64,000 nucleotides of DNA from Notamacropus eugenii (lineage: Eukaryota > Chordata > Mammalia > Diprotodontia > Macropodidae), in NCBI RefSeq assembly GCF_028372415.1, contig NC_092875.1:28589712-28653711 (forward strand), read 5' to 3'. The position numbers and the translations under genes are program-made. Every line of letters starts with the position of its first letter. Positions within the stretch are counted from its first letter, which is position 1. This document shows positions 22,741-35,002 of the stretch, in pieces. Below the pieces are notes generated by a model, which saw only the letters and a list, made by a program, of their open reading frames with translations, ran no database searches and was not told the DNA's origin.

Positions 22741-23260
22741 GAGATTCCAAAAAGGGGAAGATCTTCTTTGGGGCTGGACTAAGCAGCCCAGGAAGACTTC
22801 ACAGAGGAGGCAAGATTTGCACTGGGCTTTGACAAGGCAAAGATAAATAGTCTGGTAGAACTACTCCTACTAGAAGGTCAGACCCCAGGGATCTAATTTT
22901 ACAAACAGGGAAGTGGTTTCTCTTTGGTGCTGTCTTCTTGTTATGGGGTGGTGGGAAGTGAGTAGAAGGAGAACCATCCCAGAGCCCTTTAGAAGAGAGA
23001 CTAAAACTGTTTAAGGAAAGAAGCAGGGTCCTCTGTGCTCTTGGCTATCTCACAAGGATCTGGTCATTCCTCAACAATGGGGCCTTTGGGTTTTGGCCTT
23101 TCTCCACCTCCTGTTCTCATCCCTCCATAACAAGATTAGGCCAGAGGATAGTGTTGAGTATTTAAAGCATCCCCTTACCCCACTCCTTATAGTCCAAACT
23201 TTGATCCCCTGGGGTACCAAGGTTGGTGGGAAGCCACTTGAGTTTAGAAATAAGGAGAAA
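22740..23260. other. Unlabelled intron 2 sequence
   Basis: No gene, no clear repeat except worn words of the 'cttcacagaggaggcaag' type at 22790-22860. Confidence 0.4.
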
Positions 23261-23261
23261 G

Positions 23262-23585
23262 AATATGTGTGTGTTCGTCCTTCATTGCCAAAGAACACTA
23301 CGCCATCAGAGAAATGATGACATGACTTGCACTTGACTTTGTTTTGAGTGAGGGAGGGCTGTGCAGATCACCAGCCTCACTTCTCCTCCAGAGCCATCAG
23401 AATCCAGTGACCAGATATTCATTAGAATGACTGGAGATGACCCAGGATGAGGTAATTGGGGTTAAGTGACTTGCCCAAGGTCACACAGCTAGTGAGTGTC
23501 AAGTGTCTGAGGTGAGATTTGAACTTAGGTCCTTCTGACTCCTGCACTGGTGCTCTATCCACTGTACCACCTAGCTGTCCCTAGG
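23262..23585 (-). repeat. Composite SINE (RTE-like part joined to tRNA-like SINE)
   Basis: 23262-23450 reads ttcgtccttcattgccaaag ... gagtgagggagggctgtgca ... gaatgactggagatgaccc; 23455-23585 is a typical - SINE ending at ccacctagctgtccc. I have seen this same joint in marsupial genomes, so it is a family structure and not a chance nesting. Confidence 0.75.
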
Positions 23586-23769
23586 AGAAAGAATAGACAT
23601 TCCTTGTTGATCTGAAATTGGTGAGATAAATGCCCTTTATCCTGAGACCATATAAAGGCACAGACTGGTAAGACCAGAGAAACAGCTCAAATTTCTGCAG
23701 CAACTTCTGCCCTCCCCTCTGTCCAGGAAGCAAGTGCAAATCTGTAGTGATGCCTGGACAGAGGCCGGT

Positions 23770-24240
23770 AATGTCTCAATGAAGTCACCTCAAAGAAGCA
23801 GAGAAGTGGAAAGAGTGCTGGATTTGTAGTCAAAGGACCTGAGGGCAAAACCTACCTCTGTCACTTACTTGTGGGAGCTTGGCAAGTCATTTTACCTCTC
23901 TGGGCCTCCATTTCCTCATCTGTAAAATGAGGAATTAGACTAGATGACCTCTGAAGACCCTTCTAGATCTCAATTTAATTTCCTCTAGAATAACATGGAC
24001 TGGTCATGCAATGAAAGTGATTGGCCCTGGAGCCCAGAATTGGGAGCAACGGATAGAAAGTACAAAGAGGGCATTGGACTTGATGTCAAAAAAAGCTTCC
24101 TAATAATGACAGCTGTTCCAAAGTGGCATGGGCAGCCTCAGGTAGGAGTGGGCTTCCCCTTGTTGGGGGTCTTCCAGCAAAGGCTAGAGGGCTGCTTTTA
24201 GGGGGATGTTGTAGTAGCAAATTAATTTTCAGGTATTGGT
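23770..24240 (+). repeat. + SINE followed by CR1/L3 end
   Basis: 23775-23985 is a + CORE-SINE (ggcaagtcattttacctctc, gaattagactagatgacctc). 24060-24240 is a CR1/L3 3' piece (aaaagcttcctaataatgac, ccaaagtggcatgggcagcct, gtcttccagcaaaggct). Confidence 0.8.
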
Positions 24241-24970
24241 TGGACAAGAGCACTAGCACTGAAAGCAGAAGACCAGGGCTCAATTCCCTTGTCAGATGCT
24301 TTGTTACCTGGGGTTTGAGAGACAATATATGTTGAATATGAGGGGAAATTGATAAATATCTCATATGTTCCACTAATTTCCTCAATGTGTCGAGAAAAAA
24401 TGAAGAGAGCTCCCTACACCGTGTCTCTAGGGGTGAATTGATGGAAGGACATGAGTTTAAGGTACGCAGAAGGGATGGGGTTATCACCTGTACCACTGTG
24501 GAACATTGGGATCCATAAGAACACAGACCCACTGGACCGAGTTATCCTACCTTGGAATGGCAGGCACTGGGTAGAAACAAGTAGGAGCTGAGATGGAGGA
24601 GAAAAATATTTGGAAGAAAGGAAGCAGGGACTGGGAAGCTCAGTGCATTCTGACATTCTAAGAAATATGTGCCAAGTATATGCAAAATAGCATCTGCTGG
24701 AGATGGCGGGGGAGGCTTTGAAAGTCAATAACTCAGGCATTTTTTTGTCACAGAACAAGAAGAACCCAGCTCACATGGATGGCCACCAGACAAAGCAGCT
24801 GGGCTTTCACTCACAGCTCCCTACAGACAGACATGTTCACAGGGTTCATTTTCCCCACAAAACCTCCAGAGCCAAGATGTGGGTTCTTTCTGGTTCTACT
24901 TCCTTTCCCTCAATCTGGCAGTATGGTATAGCCTCTCTCTAGATCAGCCTCATGATCTGTGGTTCATCTA
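24240..24970. other. Unique intron 2 segment
   Basis: A frame of 148 codons on the - strand (24086-24532) overlaps the CR1 end and has no recognisable product. No other feature is seen. Confidence 0.4.
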
Positions 24971-24974
24971 GCCC

Positions 24975-25930
24975 TGAAGACAAAGGATCATAGATTTACA
25001 GCTAGAAGGAAGACCTAAGAGGTCAACTCCCTCATTTTACAAAGGAGGAAACAAGGCAGGGAACTAGGAAGTGTAGGAGGCAGTATTTGAACCCACATTT
25101 TTCAGAATCAGGAGGCCTTAACTGAGTCTCTGGCAAGTGACTGATTGTCATCTTTGATATGTATCTCCCAAGGTTAGGAACCAATCACCAGTTTAGAGCA
25201 GAAAAAGACCTTAGAAGTCATCGAGTCTACTCCATCCCCCAGATGAGGAAACTGAGACTCTGAGAGGGTTGTAATTTATCTAAGGTCACACAGGAAGTAA
25301 TTAGCAGAAATAGTATTTGAACCAAAGACACATGGCTTCGAATCTTGCAGTATTTCAGGGTTCCAATCACCCTTGTTTTCCTTAATCACTTATCACAAAT
25401 CAATCACCCATGAATTTATCTAAACCCTTCTTGTGAATCATCCACAAAATTTCTTCTTTTTAATCTGTAGCACCTCTGCTGTGACAGAAAATGAACGGCA
25501 GTATAGAGAGACCCGGCCTCTAAGTTTATAAGACCTAAGTTCAAATTCCACCTCTAACTCATACTAGCAATGTGACACTGGGCACTTTATTTCACAAGAA
25601 ACCTACAAGGCAGGGAAAGTGCAAGTAGTAGATAGATCCCTAGACCTGGAATCAGGAAGCCTTGAGTTCAAATCCAGCCTCAAACACTTACTAGCTGTGT
25701 GACTCTGAGCAAGTCACTTAACCTCTTTCCACATTTATAAAATGGGGGATAATACCACCTACTTCCCAGGACCACCTAGCTGCCCCACCACCCCAAAGTA
25801 TTGCAAGCCTTTAAGGAAGGAAAAAATATTAATTAAGTGCCTACTTATGTGTTAGGCACTATGTGCAGTGCTTTACAAATATAATCTCATTTGATCCTCA
25901 CAATCACCCTGGGAAGGAGGTGTTTGTCCA
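24975..25930. repeat. CORE-SINE and MIR cluster
   Basis: 24985-25110 (-), 25195-25350 (-), 25500-25600 (+), 25613-25745 (+, full head and cagacactt-type box but no RTE tail), then 25830-25930 MIR (ttatgtgttaggcactatgt, acaaatataatctcatttga). Confidence 0.8.
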
Positions 25931-26430
25931 AGGGAGAGAATGGACTGGGGCCCTTCTAGGTGTCTGCACTGCTATGCTACACAGTCAAGAGAGTCCATTG
26001 TTTGAATGTCTCAAGAATGTATTGAATGGAACTGAATTCCAATTGAATTTGGACACACCAAATCGTTATCTCTTCTCCGCTTTGCCTGGACCACACCATC
26101 TGGATGCACCAGGAAACTTCTTTTAGGAAGAGCATTGATGAGCTGGGGAGCAACCAGCATGGGGAAGGCTCTCTAGTTCATGTCATCTAAGGAGGGCTTG
26201 CAGGAACTAGGAAAACTTAACCTGGAAAACAGAGAACTGAGTGAGATGTGATACCTGTCTACCTCTACTTGAAGGACTCTCCTATCAAGGAGGACTTGTT
26301 ACGTTTGGCCCCTGGGGGCAAAACTAGGAGCAGTGAAGGGATAGGGAAGGCAGGTCTGTGGAGAGGACAGAAGTTGGCAGAGAGACAAAATTTGGCTGTA
26401 TGAAAGGAAATTATCCTAACAGTCATCATT
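25930..26430 (+). mobile_element. CR1/L3 LINE fragment
   Basis: 26120-26420 carries gaagagcattgatgagctgg, ggaaaacttaacctggaaaa, cctgtctacctctacttgaagg and aaaatttggctgtatgaaaggaaat, the usual CR1/L3 3' run. The 25935-26115 part is less sure. Confidence 0.65.
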
Positions 26431-26444
26431 AACCAAAAGTAGAG

Positions 26445-26800
26445 GGTGGACTCCTCCCTTAGATTGTAAGCTACTGAAGGAAGGGATGATTTTTTTCTTT
26501 TCTTTGCATTCTCAGGGCTTAGCACAGTCCCTGGCACATAGGAGGCACTTAATTGACTTGACTAGACTTCTCACCAGAGATATTCAACCAAAGTTTCTCC
26601 AGTTCTAGAACCATGAACTATGATGAACTCAACCTTGCCATTTTTGGTCAGTTTACTCCCTTTTGGCTCCATTCACCATTCCAGTTAACTTTGTGGACCA
26701 AAGTGCTCCTTCCTAGCCACCTGTCTCCTTTAGAATGAAAGCCCTTGAGGTTGGGGACTGTCTGATTTTGCATTTGTATCCTCAGTGTTGGTAAGGTAGA
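26445..26800 (+). mobile_element. Two L2 LINE 3' ends
   Basis: 26455-26560 (agattgtaagctactgaagg, cttagcacagtccctggcac) and 26690-26795 (agaatgaaagcccttgaggt, tttgtatcctcagtgttgg). Confidence 0.8.
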
Positions 26801-26802
26801 AA

Positions 26803-27031
26803 ATAAAGCACCAGTCCTTGAGTTAGGAAGACCTAAATTCAAATCTAACCTCAGACACTTACTAGCTGTGTGACTCTGGGCAAGTCATTTAACTGTTCTG
26901 TTTGCCTCAGTTTCCTCATATATCAAATGAGCTGGAGAAGGAAATGGAAAACCACTCCAGTATCTTTGCCAAGAAAACCCCAAATGTGGTCATGAAGAGT
27001 TGGACATGACTGAAAATGGCTGAACAGCACA
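26803..27031 (+). repeat. RTE-tailed SINE, full length
   Basis: One of the best kept copies: cttgagttaggaagacctaa, gtgtgactctgggcaagtca, then the entire RTE tail to gttggacatgactgaaaa. Confidence 0.92.
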
Positions 27032-27348
27032 AATGCCCAATAAACGCTTATTTATTCATTTAGTCATTCACTTATCTATTCATTTATTCATGCGGTAAAG
27101 GAGAGTCTAGTTCAAGGACAAGTTGGCTTGTTATGGTCTCTGAGGTTCCTTCCAGCTCTCAAATTCTGTGACTCTGCCTGCTACACAGGTAGGCACTTAA
27201 ATGCTAGTCAACTACCTGCTTCCATTTTACTTTAAACTGCTGTCCTGGGACCCACGGTAATGGTTAAAAACAACAATCACTGTGACTAGCTAGAACAGAA
27301 GACATGATCTGATACATTTCCCTTCTTGGTCTTTTCTTCCAAAACCAG

Positions 27349-27429
27349 GAAAGAAAACTTTAACAACATCCCTGACCTGGAGCTCAACCCGATCAGATCC
27401 AAAATCATCCGTGCCTTCTTTGACAACAG
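27349..27429 (+). CDS. TESC: TESC coding exon 3 (residues 43-70)
   Basis: This exon reads [18 protein letters not shown] then IIRAFFDNR, the second part of the N-lobe, with Ile where I recall Val in human at two places. Acceptor cttccaaaaccag, donor CAG|gtaaga (strong). It begins with the third base of Arg43 and ends two bases into Arg70 (AG|G), so the phase agrees with exons 2 and 4. At 81 nt it is a multiple of three, so skipping it would keep the frame and delete 27 residues. It lies between an unlabelled unique stretch and a microsatellite-bearing SINE region. Confidence 0.97.
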
Positions 27430-27439
27430 GTAAGAGCTC

Positions 27440-28060
27440 TTGGCAGTCTACCCTCTACACTTCTGCCTCCAGTAAGATTACATAAGCAACTGACAGGCTC
27501 AAGTGAGATCACGTACGTAAGTGCTTTGAAAGCATTACGTAAATGCCAATTATTATTATTAGTAGTAGTAGTAATGATAACAGCTAGCATTTTGGGAACA
27601 GGCAACTGGGGTTAAGTGACTTACTCAAGATCGCACAACTAACAAGCTGTGTGAAGTCAAATTTGAACTCAGCTCCTCCTAACTTCAGGGCCAGTGCTCT
27701 ATCCACTGGATCACCTAGCTGCCCTAATTACATAGCTTGTTCAGGTTTACAAAGTAATTACAAGCATGTTATTGGCAAGGAGGTGCTACTTACTACTTAC
27801 CTGATGCAACCTCTGTGAGCCTCAGTTTCCTCATCTGTAAAGTGAGGGTAATACTGACAGTACTTACTTCACAAAGTTGTTTGGGGGCTCAAATGAGGTG
27901 GGATAAAATTTTACACTGGAGAAACTAAAGCAAGCAGTGGTTAAGCGATGTAGCCAAGGTTACATAACTAGTAAGCGCCAGAGGCAGAATTCTAACTCAG
28001 GTCTTCCTGATTCCAGGTCTAGCCCACTGTCTCCTCTGCTGCCTAGTTTTCTCCTGTAGT
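27440..28060. repeat. SINE mosaic right after TESC exon 3
   Basis: 27480-27560 (+ end), 27560-27725 (- SINE starting in a TAG run, ending ggatcacctagctgcccta), 27790-27905 (+) and 27910-28050 (-). Confidence 0.75.
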
Positions 28061-28655
28061 AGCTCCTGTGGTGGAGCCAGGTCAAGAAATGTTTTTTTCC
28101 CAATGCCTGGCTTGTTCAATTATATCCTTCCGGAAAAAAAGAGCATAGAAGACAATAATTTCCTCTCTAGTGTCCACATAATGTCTGAGAACATAAGGAA
28201 GAAGGAGGAAAGGATCAGCTTGACCTGGAGATATAAAACCATCAGCATATTTATCCCACACATGTTTAGCTATGTCCACATCTCCCCCCACTAGAATGTA
28301 AGCGGAGGGCAGGGACTGTTCTATTTTGTCTTTATATCCCTATAATTTAGCTCAGTGCCTGATGCTTAGTAGGCACATATTTGTTGATTGATTTCTGACA
28401 CATAGTAGGCACTTGATAAATGCTTGTTGATTGATTTATAATCCATTAAGTTCCTACTCTACCTTAAAGCAAAGGAAGCCCTGTCTGGGGAGATTTCTTT
28501 AAAAATGGAGGAAAAACTACATGTTCCCGAGGCCCCAAAGACCTGGGAGGGGCATATTTAATATTGATAAGACTAGTGGTGAAAGACCCAGTGGGTGGGG
28601 AGGAGGTCCTGGCCGAGTTAACCACTTTTAGGTCATACCTTAGCACCTTTAAGTG
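28060..28655. other. L2 end and unique sequence
   Basis: 28290-28440 is an L2 end (ctagaatgtaagcggagggc, ttagtaggcacatatttgtt, repeated as tagtaggcacttgataaatg). 28070-28290 and 28450-28655 are unlabelled. Confidence 0.6.
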
Positions 28656-28798
28656 GGTCATGAGCCCCTCTGGCAGTCAGAGACCTCTTCTTAGAAAAAT
28701 GTTCTCAAATGCATAAAATAAAATACTTACTGTTGCAGGGTTACAAAAGAAACCAATTACTGGGAAATCGTTTATAGACTTCAGGCTAAGAACCTCTG
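28655..28798 (+). repeat. Old AT-rich dispersed repeat (copy C)
   Basis: Begins gggtcatgagcccctctggc and contains gcataaaataaaatacttac, gttacaaaagaaaccaatta and caggctaagaacctctgt. Confidence 0.7.
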
Positions 28799-28810
28799 TG
28801 GGGGTGATGG

Positions 28811-29230
28811 TGAGGGACAAAGACCGAAGCAGATAGAAACAGAGAAAACAGAGAGGAGAAGGGGGAGAGAGAAGGAGAGACAGACACGGAGACACAGAGA
28901 GAGACGTTGAGCTAGAGAGAAAGAGGGAGAGGGGGAGGAAGAGACAGAGAGAAATGGGAAAGGGAAAGGGAAAGGGGGGAGAGACAGACTGACAGAGGCA
29001 GAGAGATGGAGACAGAGATTGATGAAGAGAGAAAGACAAGGGGGAGAAGGAGAGGGAGGGAGGGGAGAAAGAGATAGGGAAATTGGAAAAGAAGAGAGGA
29101 GACAGACAAAGATGCAGAGAGATGGAGACAGAGACATTGAGGTGGAGAATGAGAAAGACAGACAGACAGGTACACAAAGATAAGGAGGAGGAGAAGAGGG
29201 GGAGACAGAGACGGAAAGACAGATGGAGAG
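28811..29230 (+). repeat. 420-bp GA-rich purine tract
   Basis: Imperfect GAGACAGAGA, GGGAAA and GGGGAGA units with hardly any T. Long Ser/Leu/Pro frames on the - strand across it are by-products. Confidence 0.95.
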
Positions 29231-29239
29231 CCCTCTCTA

Positions 29240-29815
29240 CACAATAATAAGAGCTCACTTGTATTTACTGGTTTAAGATAAACAGGGAGCTTTTACATAG
29301 ATTATCCCATTTATCCCAGGCACAATAACCCTGGGAGATAAGGGCTATTATTATCCCTATTTAACAGATGAGGGAACTGAGACCCAGGCAATCATAAAAG
29401 TAACTGGGTTTTATATAGCACTTAAAGGTTGGCAAAGCATTGTACATCTCATTTGATGCTCACAACCACCCTGAGAGTCAGGTGTTGTTATCATTCCCAT
29501 TTTATAGATGAGGAAACTGAGGCTAAGGAAAGTCAAGTAATCTGCCCAAGGTCCCACAAATTAAGTGATTTGTCCTAGGTAGCTGAGCTGGGTTTGAATT
29601 ATAATGCATAGGACTATAGATTTAGGGCTAGGAGGGACCTTAGAAGCCACTTAGTCATAGGATACTAGGATCACAGATATAAGGGCCCTAGAAGCCACTG
29701 AGTTAAGAAAAATGAGACCCAGCTGTGTCATTCACACAGATCATAAGGCAAGATTTTGAACCCAGATTTTCCTGACTCCCTATCCACTAGGCTGTACTGC
29801 CTTAAAAACTTCAGG
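29240..29815. repeat. Two MIR copies and a SINE (-)
   Basis: 29240-29400 (tttatcccaggcacaataac), 29400-29600 (tatatagcacttaaaggttgg) and 29620-29800 (gatttagggctaggagggac). Confidence 0.8.
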
Positions 29816-29819
29816 TAGT

Positions 29820-30045
29820 AAATATCTGATGTGAGATTTGAGCCCTGATCCTCTGGCTTCAGTGATAGTACTCTTCTCCAACTCATACCTGGAAAGGTAT
29901 TGCCCACTACAATATCCTCCCAAAAGTAAACATCCAGTCTTTCCTTGAAGACTCCAACTGAGAAAGAACCTGCCTTCTCCTGAGGCTGCCCGCTCCACTA
30001 TGGGATGACTCTCATTGTTAGGAAATTTTGTCTGCCGTCAAATCC
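29820..30045 (-). mobile_element. CR1/L3 LINE 3' fragment
   Basis: Reverse of the usual CR1/L3 end: ctacaatatcctcccaaaagt, atccagtctttccttgaaga, ccgctccactatgggatgac, ttgttaggaaattttgtctg. Confidence 0.75.
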
Positions 30046-30960
30046 AAGTTAGCTAAGTTACAAAGGTGTAACTTTCACCTATGGCTTCCATTCCTGGTTT
30101 TGGGGCCAGTCGGAAGACTGAGGGGTCGTCGTCCCAGTCTCAGTTTCTGGAACTTGCCTGGGGCTTTGCATGACAAACCCCATGACCCTTGATGTTCCAG
30201 GTTCTGGCTGTGACTCATTCTGGGCTCTGCCTTTCCCATCTCCTCATCCTCCCCACCCTTTCCCTGTTTAGACACTTCATACTTCACTGGAAAAGGGCAA
30301 GGCAGATGGGTGGTCCAGTTGGTGCTTTGTTAGCTGCTCTTTATTCAGTTGGGAAAAGTCTAGAGGGAACCATTCATTCTTGAATTTTTCCAGGCTTCCT
30401 TCTCAATCTCTTGTTAACATGATAAAATGGTGGCTGATCTTAGTCTGGGCTATTGAAAGAGCCCCAGACTAGAAATCAGCAAATTTGAATCTGACACAAT
30501 TAGCTTCAAAGCCATGGGCAAGCCACTTCTCTGGACCTCAGTTTCCTCATCTGTAAAATGAGATTTGACATCACCACCACCCTCACCACCCCACCACTAC
30601 CACCCCCCTCACCATCCCACCACTACCACCACCACCATCATCATCACTTTATATGTTTTCTCATCTGAACCTCACAAAATGAGAGGGTTTGGACTAGATG
30701 GACTCTGAGGTCCCTTCCCAAGGTAGAGCTATGATTCTGCCCTAGGAAGTGGATGCTATTACCCCAATTTTATAGACAAGGAAAGAAGTTAAAGATCTAG
30801 GAGTCTTACTATTGGGTGTTTGCTATGCTCAAGGCATGATGTCATTGCATGAATGATCTTGGGCCAGTACCTTCACCTCAATGGACCTCAGTTTCCTTCT
30901 CTGTCAAAAGAGGGAGGTGAACCATGGCCTTGAAGGCCCCACCCAGCTCCAGACCCATAA
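30045..30960. repeat. Unique sequence, SINE ends and a CCA repeat
   Basis: 30045-30430 is unlabelled; 30440-30560 is a + SINE; 30571-30646 an imperfect (CCA)n/(CAT)n run; 30660-30730 and 30840-30960 are further + SINE parts (gacctcagtttccttctctg). Confidence 0.65.
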
Positions 30961-32095
30961 TCATATGGTACCTTTCCCCAGGCTTCATTATTATATTGAG
31001 AGAGGGACTGGGGCTGTGGAGTCCTAGACATATATGGTATTGAATGTCATGGATATGCCAAGAGTATGGTGGAAGGGAGACCTGGGGCACAGTAAGGCCT
31101 TAGAGGGTGCACAGTGGGAAAAGTCTGGGGTTGATCTCATCCAGGAGACAACACCAGATTTGGAAGATGGAGGTAGGGGAGATCAGAACCTTTCAGTGGC
31201 CAGTCCTTGCCTCTAAGATGAATTAGATTCAACCCCATACTGCTTCCTATTTTGGTTTGTTTATTTCCACATCACAAACACTTACCCCAGTGTTGAAAGC
31301 CCTCCACAATCTGGCTGCCACCTACCTTTCCCCAGTAGGTGTGTAATCAAGGTTTGTTCAATGGAAATGAGAGCCAGGAAGAGGTTGCACATGAGGAGAG
31401 AGGAGCAAATGGAAAATAACAAATCAGGAGATTGGGAGAATGGGAGAACAAGAGACTCAAATACTTAATTAGTGCCAGAAACCAGGAGACCAGCTGCGCA
31501 TGCTTGGATAATGTGCTACTTTTGCCACCCTCTTCATAGGGTTATTATGAGCATCAGGTTAGCCATGCTGTCTCTCCTCCGGTTACCTTGACTGTTCTCA
31601 TCTGGGTACCATCCTATGCCCTCTAATAAAATGCTAACTCCTTAAAGACAGGACTCTTTGTTTCTGCCTTGGCATGCTCTGCACTCATCACAGCACCTTG
31701 TATGTCATGACTTAATTTCAGTCATGGCTGACTTACGGAGGATTTGAGTATGGAGGTAGATTTGAATTCAGGGAGATGAATCTTCCTGACTGGAATGTCA
31801 TCCAGCGTGCCACCTAGCATTTAGTAAGTACTTGTTAAGGTGAGTTGGCATTTTGTAAACTTTAATGTTGAAATGCCAACTCTGATAGAGTTTGAGAAAC
31901 AAGAAAAATATTGATCGGCCAATATGCATTTAAATATTCAGAATTTACATGCCACTCAATCCGAGGAAGGAGAGCATCCTTGGGGGTTTTGCCTGGTAGC
32001 CCTCAGGTGTTCCATTGGTAGAGTCTTTCTTCATTACCTTCTTAGCTCCGATGTGTCATCATTAGACTAATTCCTTGGAATGCCACTGATGATGA
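30960..32095. other. Unique sequence with L2 scraps
   Basis: 31290-31335 (ttgaaagccctccacaatct, gctgccacctacctttcccc) and 31625-31700 are L2 pieces around an unlabelled 300-bp stretch; 31710-31850 is a worn - SINE. Confidence 0.5.
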
Positions 32096-32100
32096 GGTAG

Positions 32101-32322
32101 CTAGGGGGTGCCATAGTGCATAGAGCACTAGGTCTAGAGTCCTGATTCAAATTTTACCTCAGACACTTACTAGCTGGCTGACCCTGGACAAGTCACTTAA
32201 TCCTGTTTACCTCAATTTCCTCATCTGTAAAATGAGCTGGAGAAGGAAATGGCCAACCACTCCAGTATCTTTGCCAAGACAATCCCAAATGGAGACATGA
32301 AGAGTCATATCTCTGACTAAAA
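32101..32322 (+). repeat. RTE-tailed SINE
   Basis: ctagggggtgccatagtgca at the head, tttgccaagacaatcccaaat in the tail; the last words (agtcatatctctgactaaaa) are worn. Confidence 0.9.
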
Positions 32323-32329
32323 TAATTTA

Positions 32330-32915
32330 ATAACCATTACTACTAATAATTGACAATTACATAGTACTATAAGGTTTGAAAAAATTACAGAACAGGGAGA
32401 AAGAAGCAATACTGGTGACACCGGGTGATTTAATTAGGTTCTGGTATAGAGAAAGCATGACATGGTAGGGAGAGTGCTGAGCTTGGAGTCAAGAAAACTG
32501 GATTCAATTCCTTTCCTAGTTTTAGAAACTGGATGTGTCACTTCACCTTGATGAGGCTCCAGCAACTGCCTAGGGTTTAGGAAAGGAGGAAACAAGCTTT
32601 TATTAAGCATCTACTATGTGTCAGGCCCTGTGCTTAGAGCTTTTACAAATATTGTCTCACTTGATCCTGTTTTTTCATGTAAGTTTCATGAACTTGTGAT
32701 TCCCTGTTGACAACCACAACAACCCTATTATCTTCATTATATTATCATCTACTAATAGTAGTAGTAGTAATAGTAGTATATTATACTCTGTACTGCTTTT
32801 AGGTCCATTTAGAGTTGAGGAAACTGAGGCAAACAGAGATTAAGTGACTTGCCCAGAGTCACAAGCTAGTAAATGCCCAAGGCTGGGTTTTAATGCTAGG
32901 AATCTTGAAATCCAT
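32330..32915. repeat. MIR and SINE cluster with a TAG run
   Basis: 32450-32570 (+ SINE), 32580-32920 (MIR, -: catctactatgtgtcaggcc ... gaggaaactgaggcaaacag), broken at 32750-32785 by (TAG)n. Confidence 0.75.
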
Positions 32916-32919
32916 GCCT

Positions 32920-33690
32920 TTCTTTGATGGACACCCAAACTGGGGTTTGGAAGACAGTCAGATGCATGCAGGGACAGTGGATTTGGAAGCCAGCAGCCAA
33001 CTCCAGGGGGCATTCAGAGGCAGACAAGGATAGAAGATACCTGGTGATCTCAGTTACTGGACTTCCCATTTCTGTAGATCCGGTGGTTGCCCAGGGAGAG
33101 GAGATTACAGAAAGACAACACCCTGGGCTTGACCAAGAGCCAGTCCAATGGGATTTAGATAGTATTATGTAAATATTTGAAGTATGGCAACTCCCAAAGA
33201 GGGAGGAGAGAAGACTTATCCAGGGGGGGATGAGAGAGAACCCCAAGTATGGACACTATCAAAGCAGTAGTCTAAGGAGTAGAACTGTTCATGCCAAGAG
33301 AATTTGAATCACAGTTCTTATTTCTGACCAGCACATCTGCATAAAGAGTGCCACTTGTTAGCCAAGCTACGTAACTTTTATTAGTTGTTGAACAAACCTT
33401 GGAAGGTCCATTTTTCAAACTATGGGTAAGAATTTCTAGGAAGGTGAGGGCTAGGAAATACTTCCAAACAGCTGATGGTCAGTCACAATTGTTTATGGAT
33501 GAGAGAATAGGTTTTTTTCTCCTGCGTCTCCCTCCAGAGAGAGGGAGGGAGTCCTGAACAGCTGTTTGGCATTGATGCCCATTGACCGTGTTTGCAGGGC
33601 AGCATAATATAGGAGAAGGTAAAGGGAACTCGAGTAAGAGGACCTAAGCTCAAAACTGATCATCACTTTGTGTTCTTTGGCAAATTATTT
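32920..33690. other. Unique intron 3 segment
   Basis: The two opposed frames at 32896-33246 have no recognisable content. A worn SINE may begin at 33600. Nothing else is seen. Confidence 0.4.
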
Positions 33691-33696
33691 CACCAT

Positions 33697-33945
33697 TTGT
33701 TGTTCAGTCACTTTTCAGTCATATCTGACTCTCCATGACCCCATTTGGGGTTTTCTTGGCAAAGGTACTGGAGTGGTTTGCCATTTCCTTCGCCAGCTCA
33801 TTTTCCAGATGGGGAAACTGAGGGAAACAGGGTTAAGTGACTTGCCCAGGGTCACACAACTAGTAATTGTTTGAGGCTGGATTTGAACTCAGGTCTTCTT
33901 GACTCCAGACCCAGAACTCTATATCCACTGCGCTCCCTCTCCCTA
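33697..33945 (-). repeat. RTE-tailed SINE, full length
   Basis: ttcagtcatatctgactctcc, the long cttggcaaaggtactggagtgg stretch, and the head tatccactgcgctccctctccc. Confidence 0.92.
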
Positions 33946-35000
33946 AATTCCTCATCTGTTCCACCTTTAGGAAAGAGCCACACAGACAGGATGACAACCT
34001 CCCATCACTTTCTACATACCTTTTAATAAAGAGATGCCATGGCTTCCTTCAGTGCCTTGTGTAGCTTTGGATCCACCTTCCAGTTCTGTCTTCTGTTCAG
34101 TCTCAGAGTTGTACTTTAAGCCACTAGAGGAGTATCTGGGAGCTAATACATATACTGGGTAAATACAGGGAACCTATTTTTACCCAGTGTATATTTAGTC
34201 TACATCTCAACCTAAGATTATTTTAACAGTGAGATTATTTTAAATAACATGTGAGGAATGGGAGAAGTTTTATAATGCAGATGATATAAGATGCGGGAAA
34301 AATTTGGAAGATGTCCTGAAAGGAAGGTGTTTCCTGCAGTATGCAAGAGAGAAATCTCTTTCTCCTTCCTGAGAGTTTACTCTGCTTGGGATTTACTTTC
34401 TTATTCCCAATTCTGGGAAAGTCCCCTTGGGATGAGGAGATTTAGAGCTGGTTGGCACTTCAGAGGTCATCTAGCCCCAATCCTTATTTTACAGGTAAGG
34501 AAATTGAGGCCTCATTAAATGACCTGCTCAAGAACAACTCATCTCTTATTAGCTGGGTGACCTTGGGGCAAGTCATTTAACCTTAAGTCAGTTTTGATAC
34601 TTGTTAGCTATGGGAACTTGAGAAACTTCTCTGGGCCTCAGTTTGCTCATCTGTAAAACAGGGGTAATATGTCTAGTACCTACCTTGAAGGACTGTTGGG
34701 TTAATCAAATGAGGGCCATATGAACTTTGACGTGCCAGATAAATGTCATCTATTTTTATTAGTTAGAAAGCCGACCGGGTCAGTCCTACAAGGAATAAAA
34801 AGGGTGGGCCACTAAGGGAGTGATATTAGAAGATTTCCCCTTGCCAACTAGGGCCAACTATCTTCCCTTCACAGTCTACTCAGGGCTGAAGTATCTCTCA
34901 GAACTAGGAGCCTTGAGGCTTGCCTCCCATGAATTGCTTCTTGTCCCAGGCAAGGGCATGAGTGGTTTTTATCAAGGCTGATTAGACCCACTTCAGAAGT
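33945..35000. other. Unique sequence and two worn SINEs
   Basis: 34430-34540 (- box) and 34540-34760 (+ SINE, ggcctcagtttgctcatctg). The rest is unlabelled. Confidence 0.5.
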
Positions 35001-35002
35001 CA

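Noticed and set aside
28677-29258. 193-codon - frame rich in Ser, Leu, Pro
   Set aside because: It is the complement of the GA-rich purine tract; no domain, no start context.
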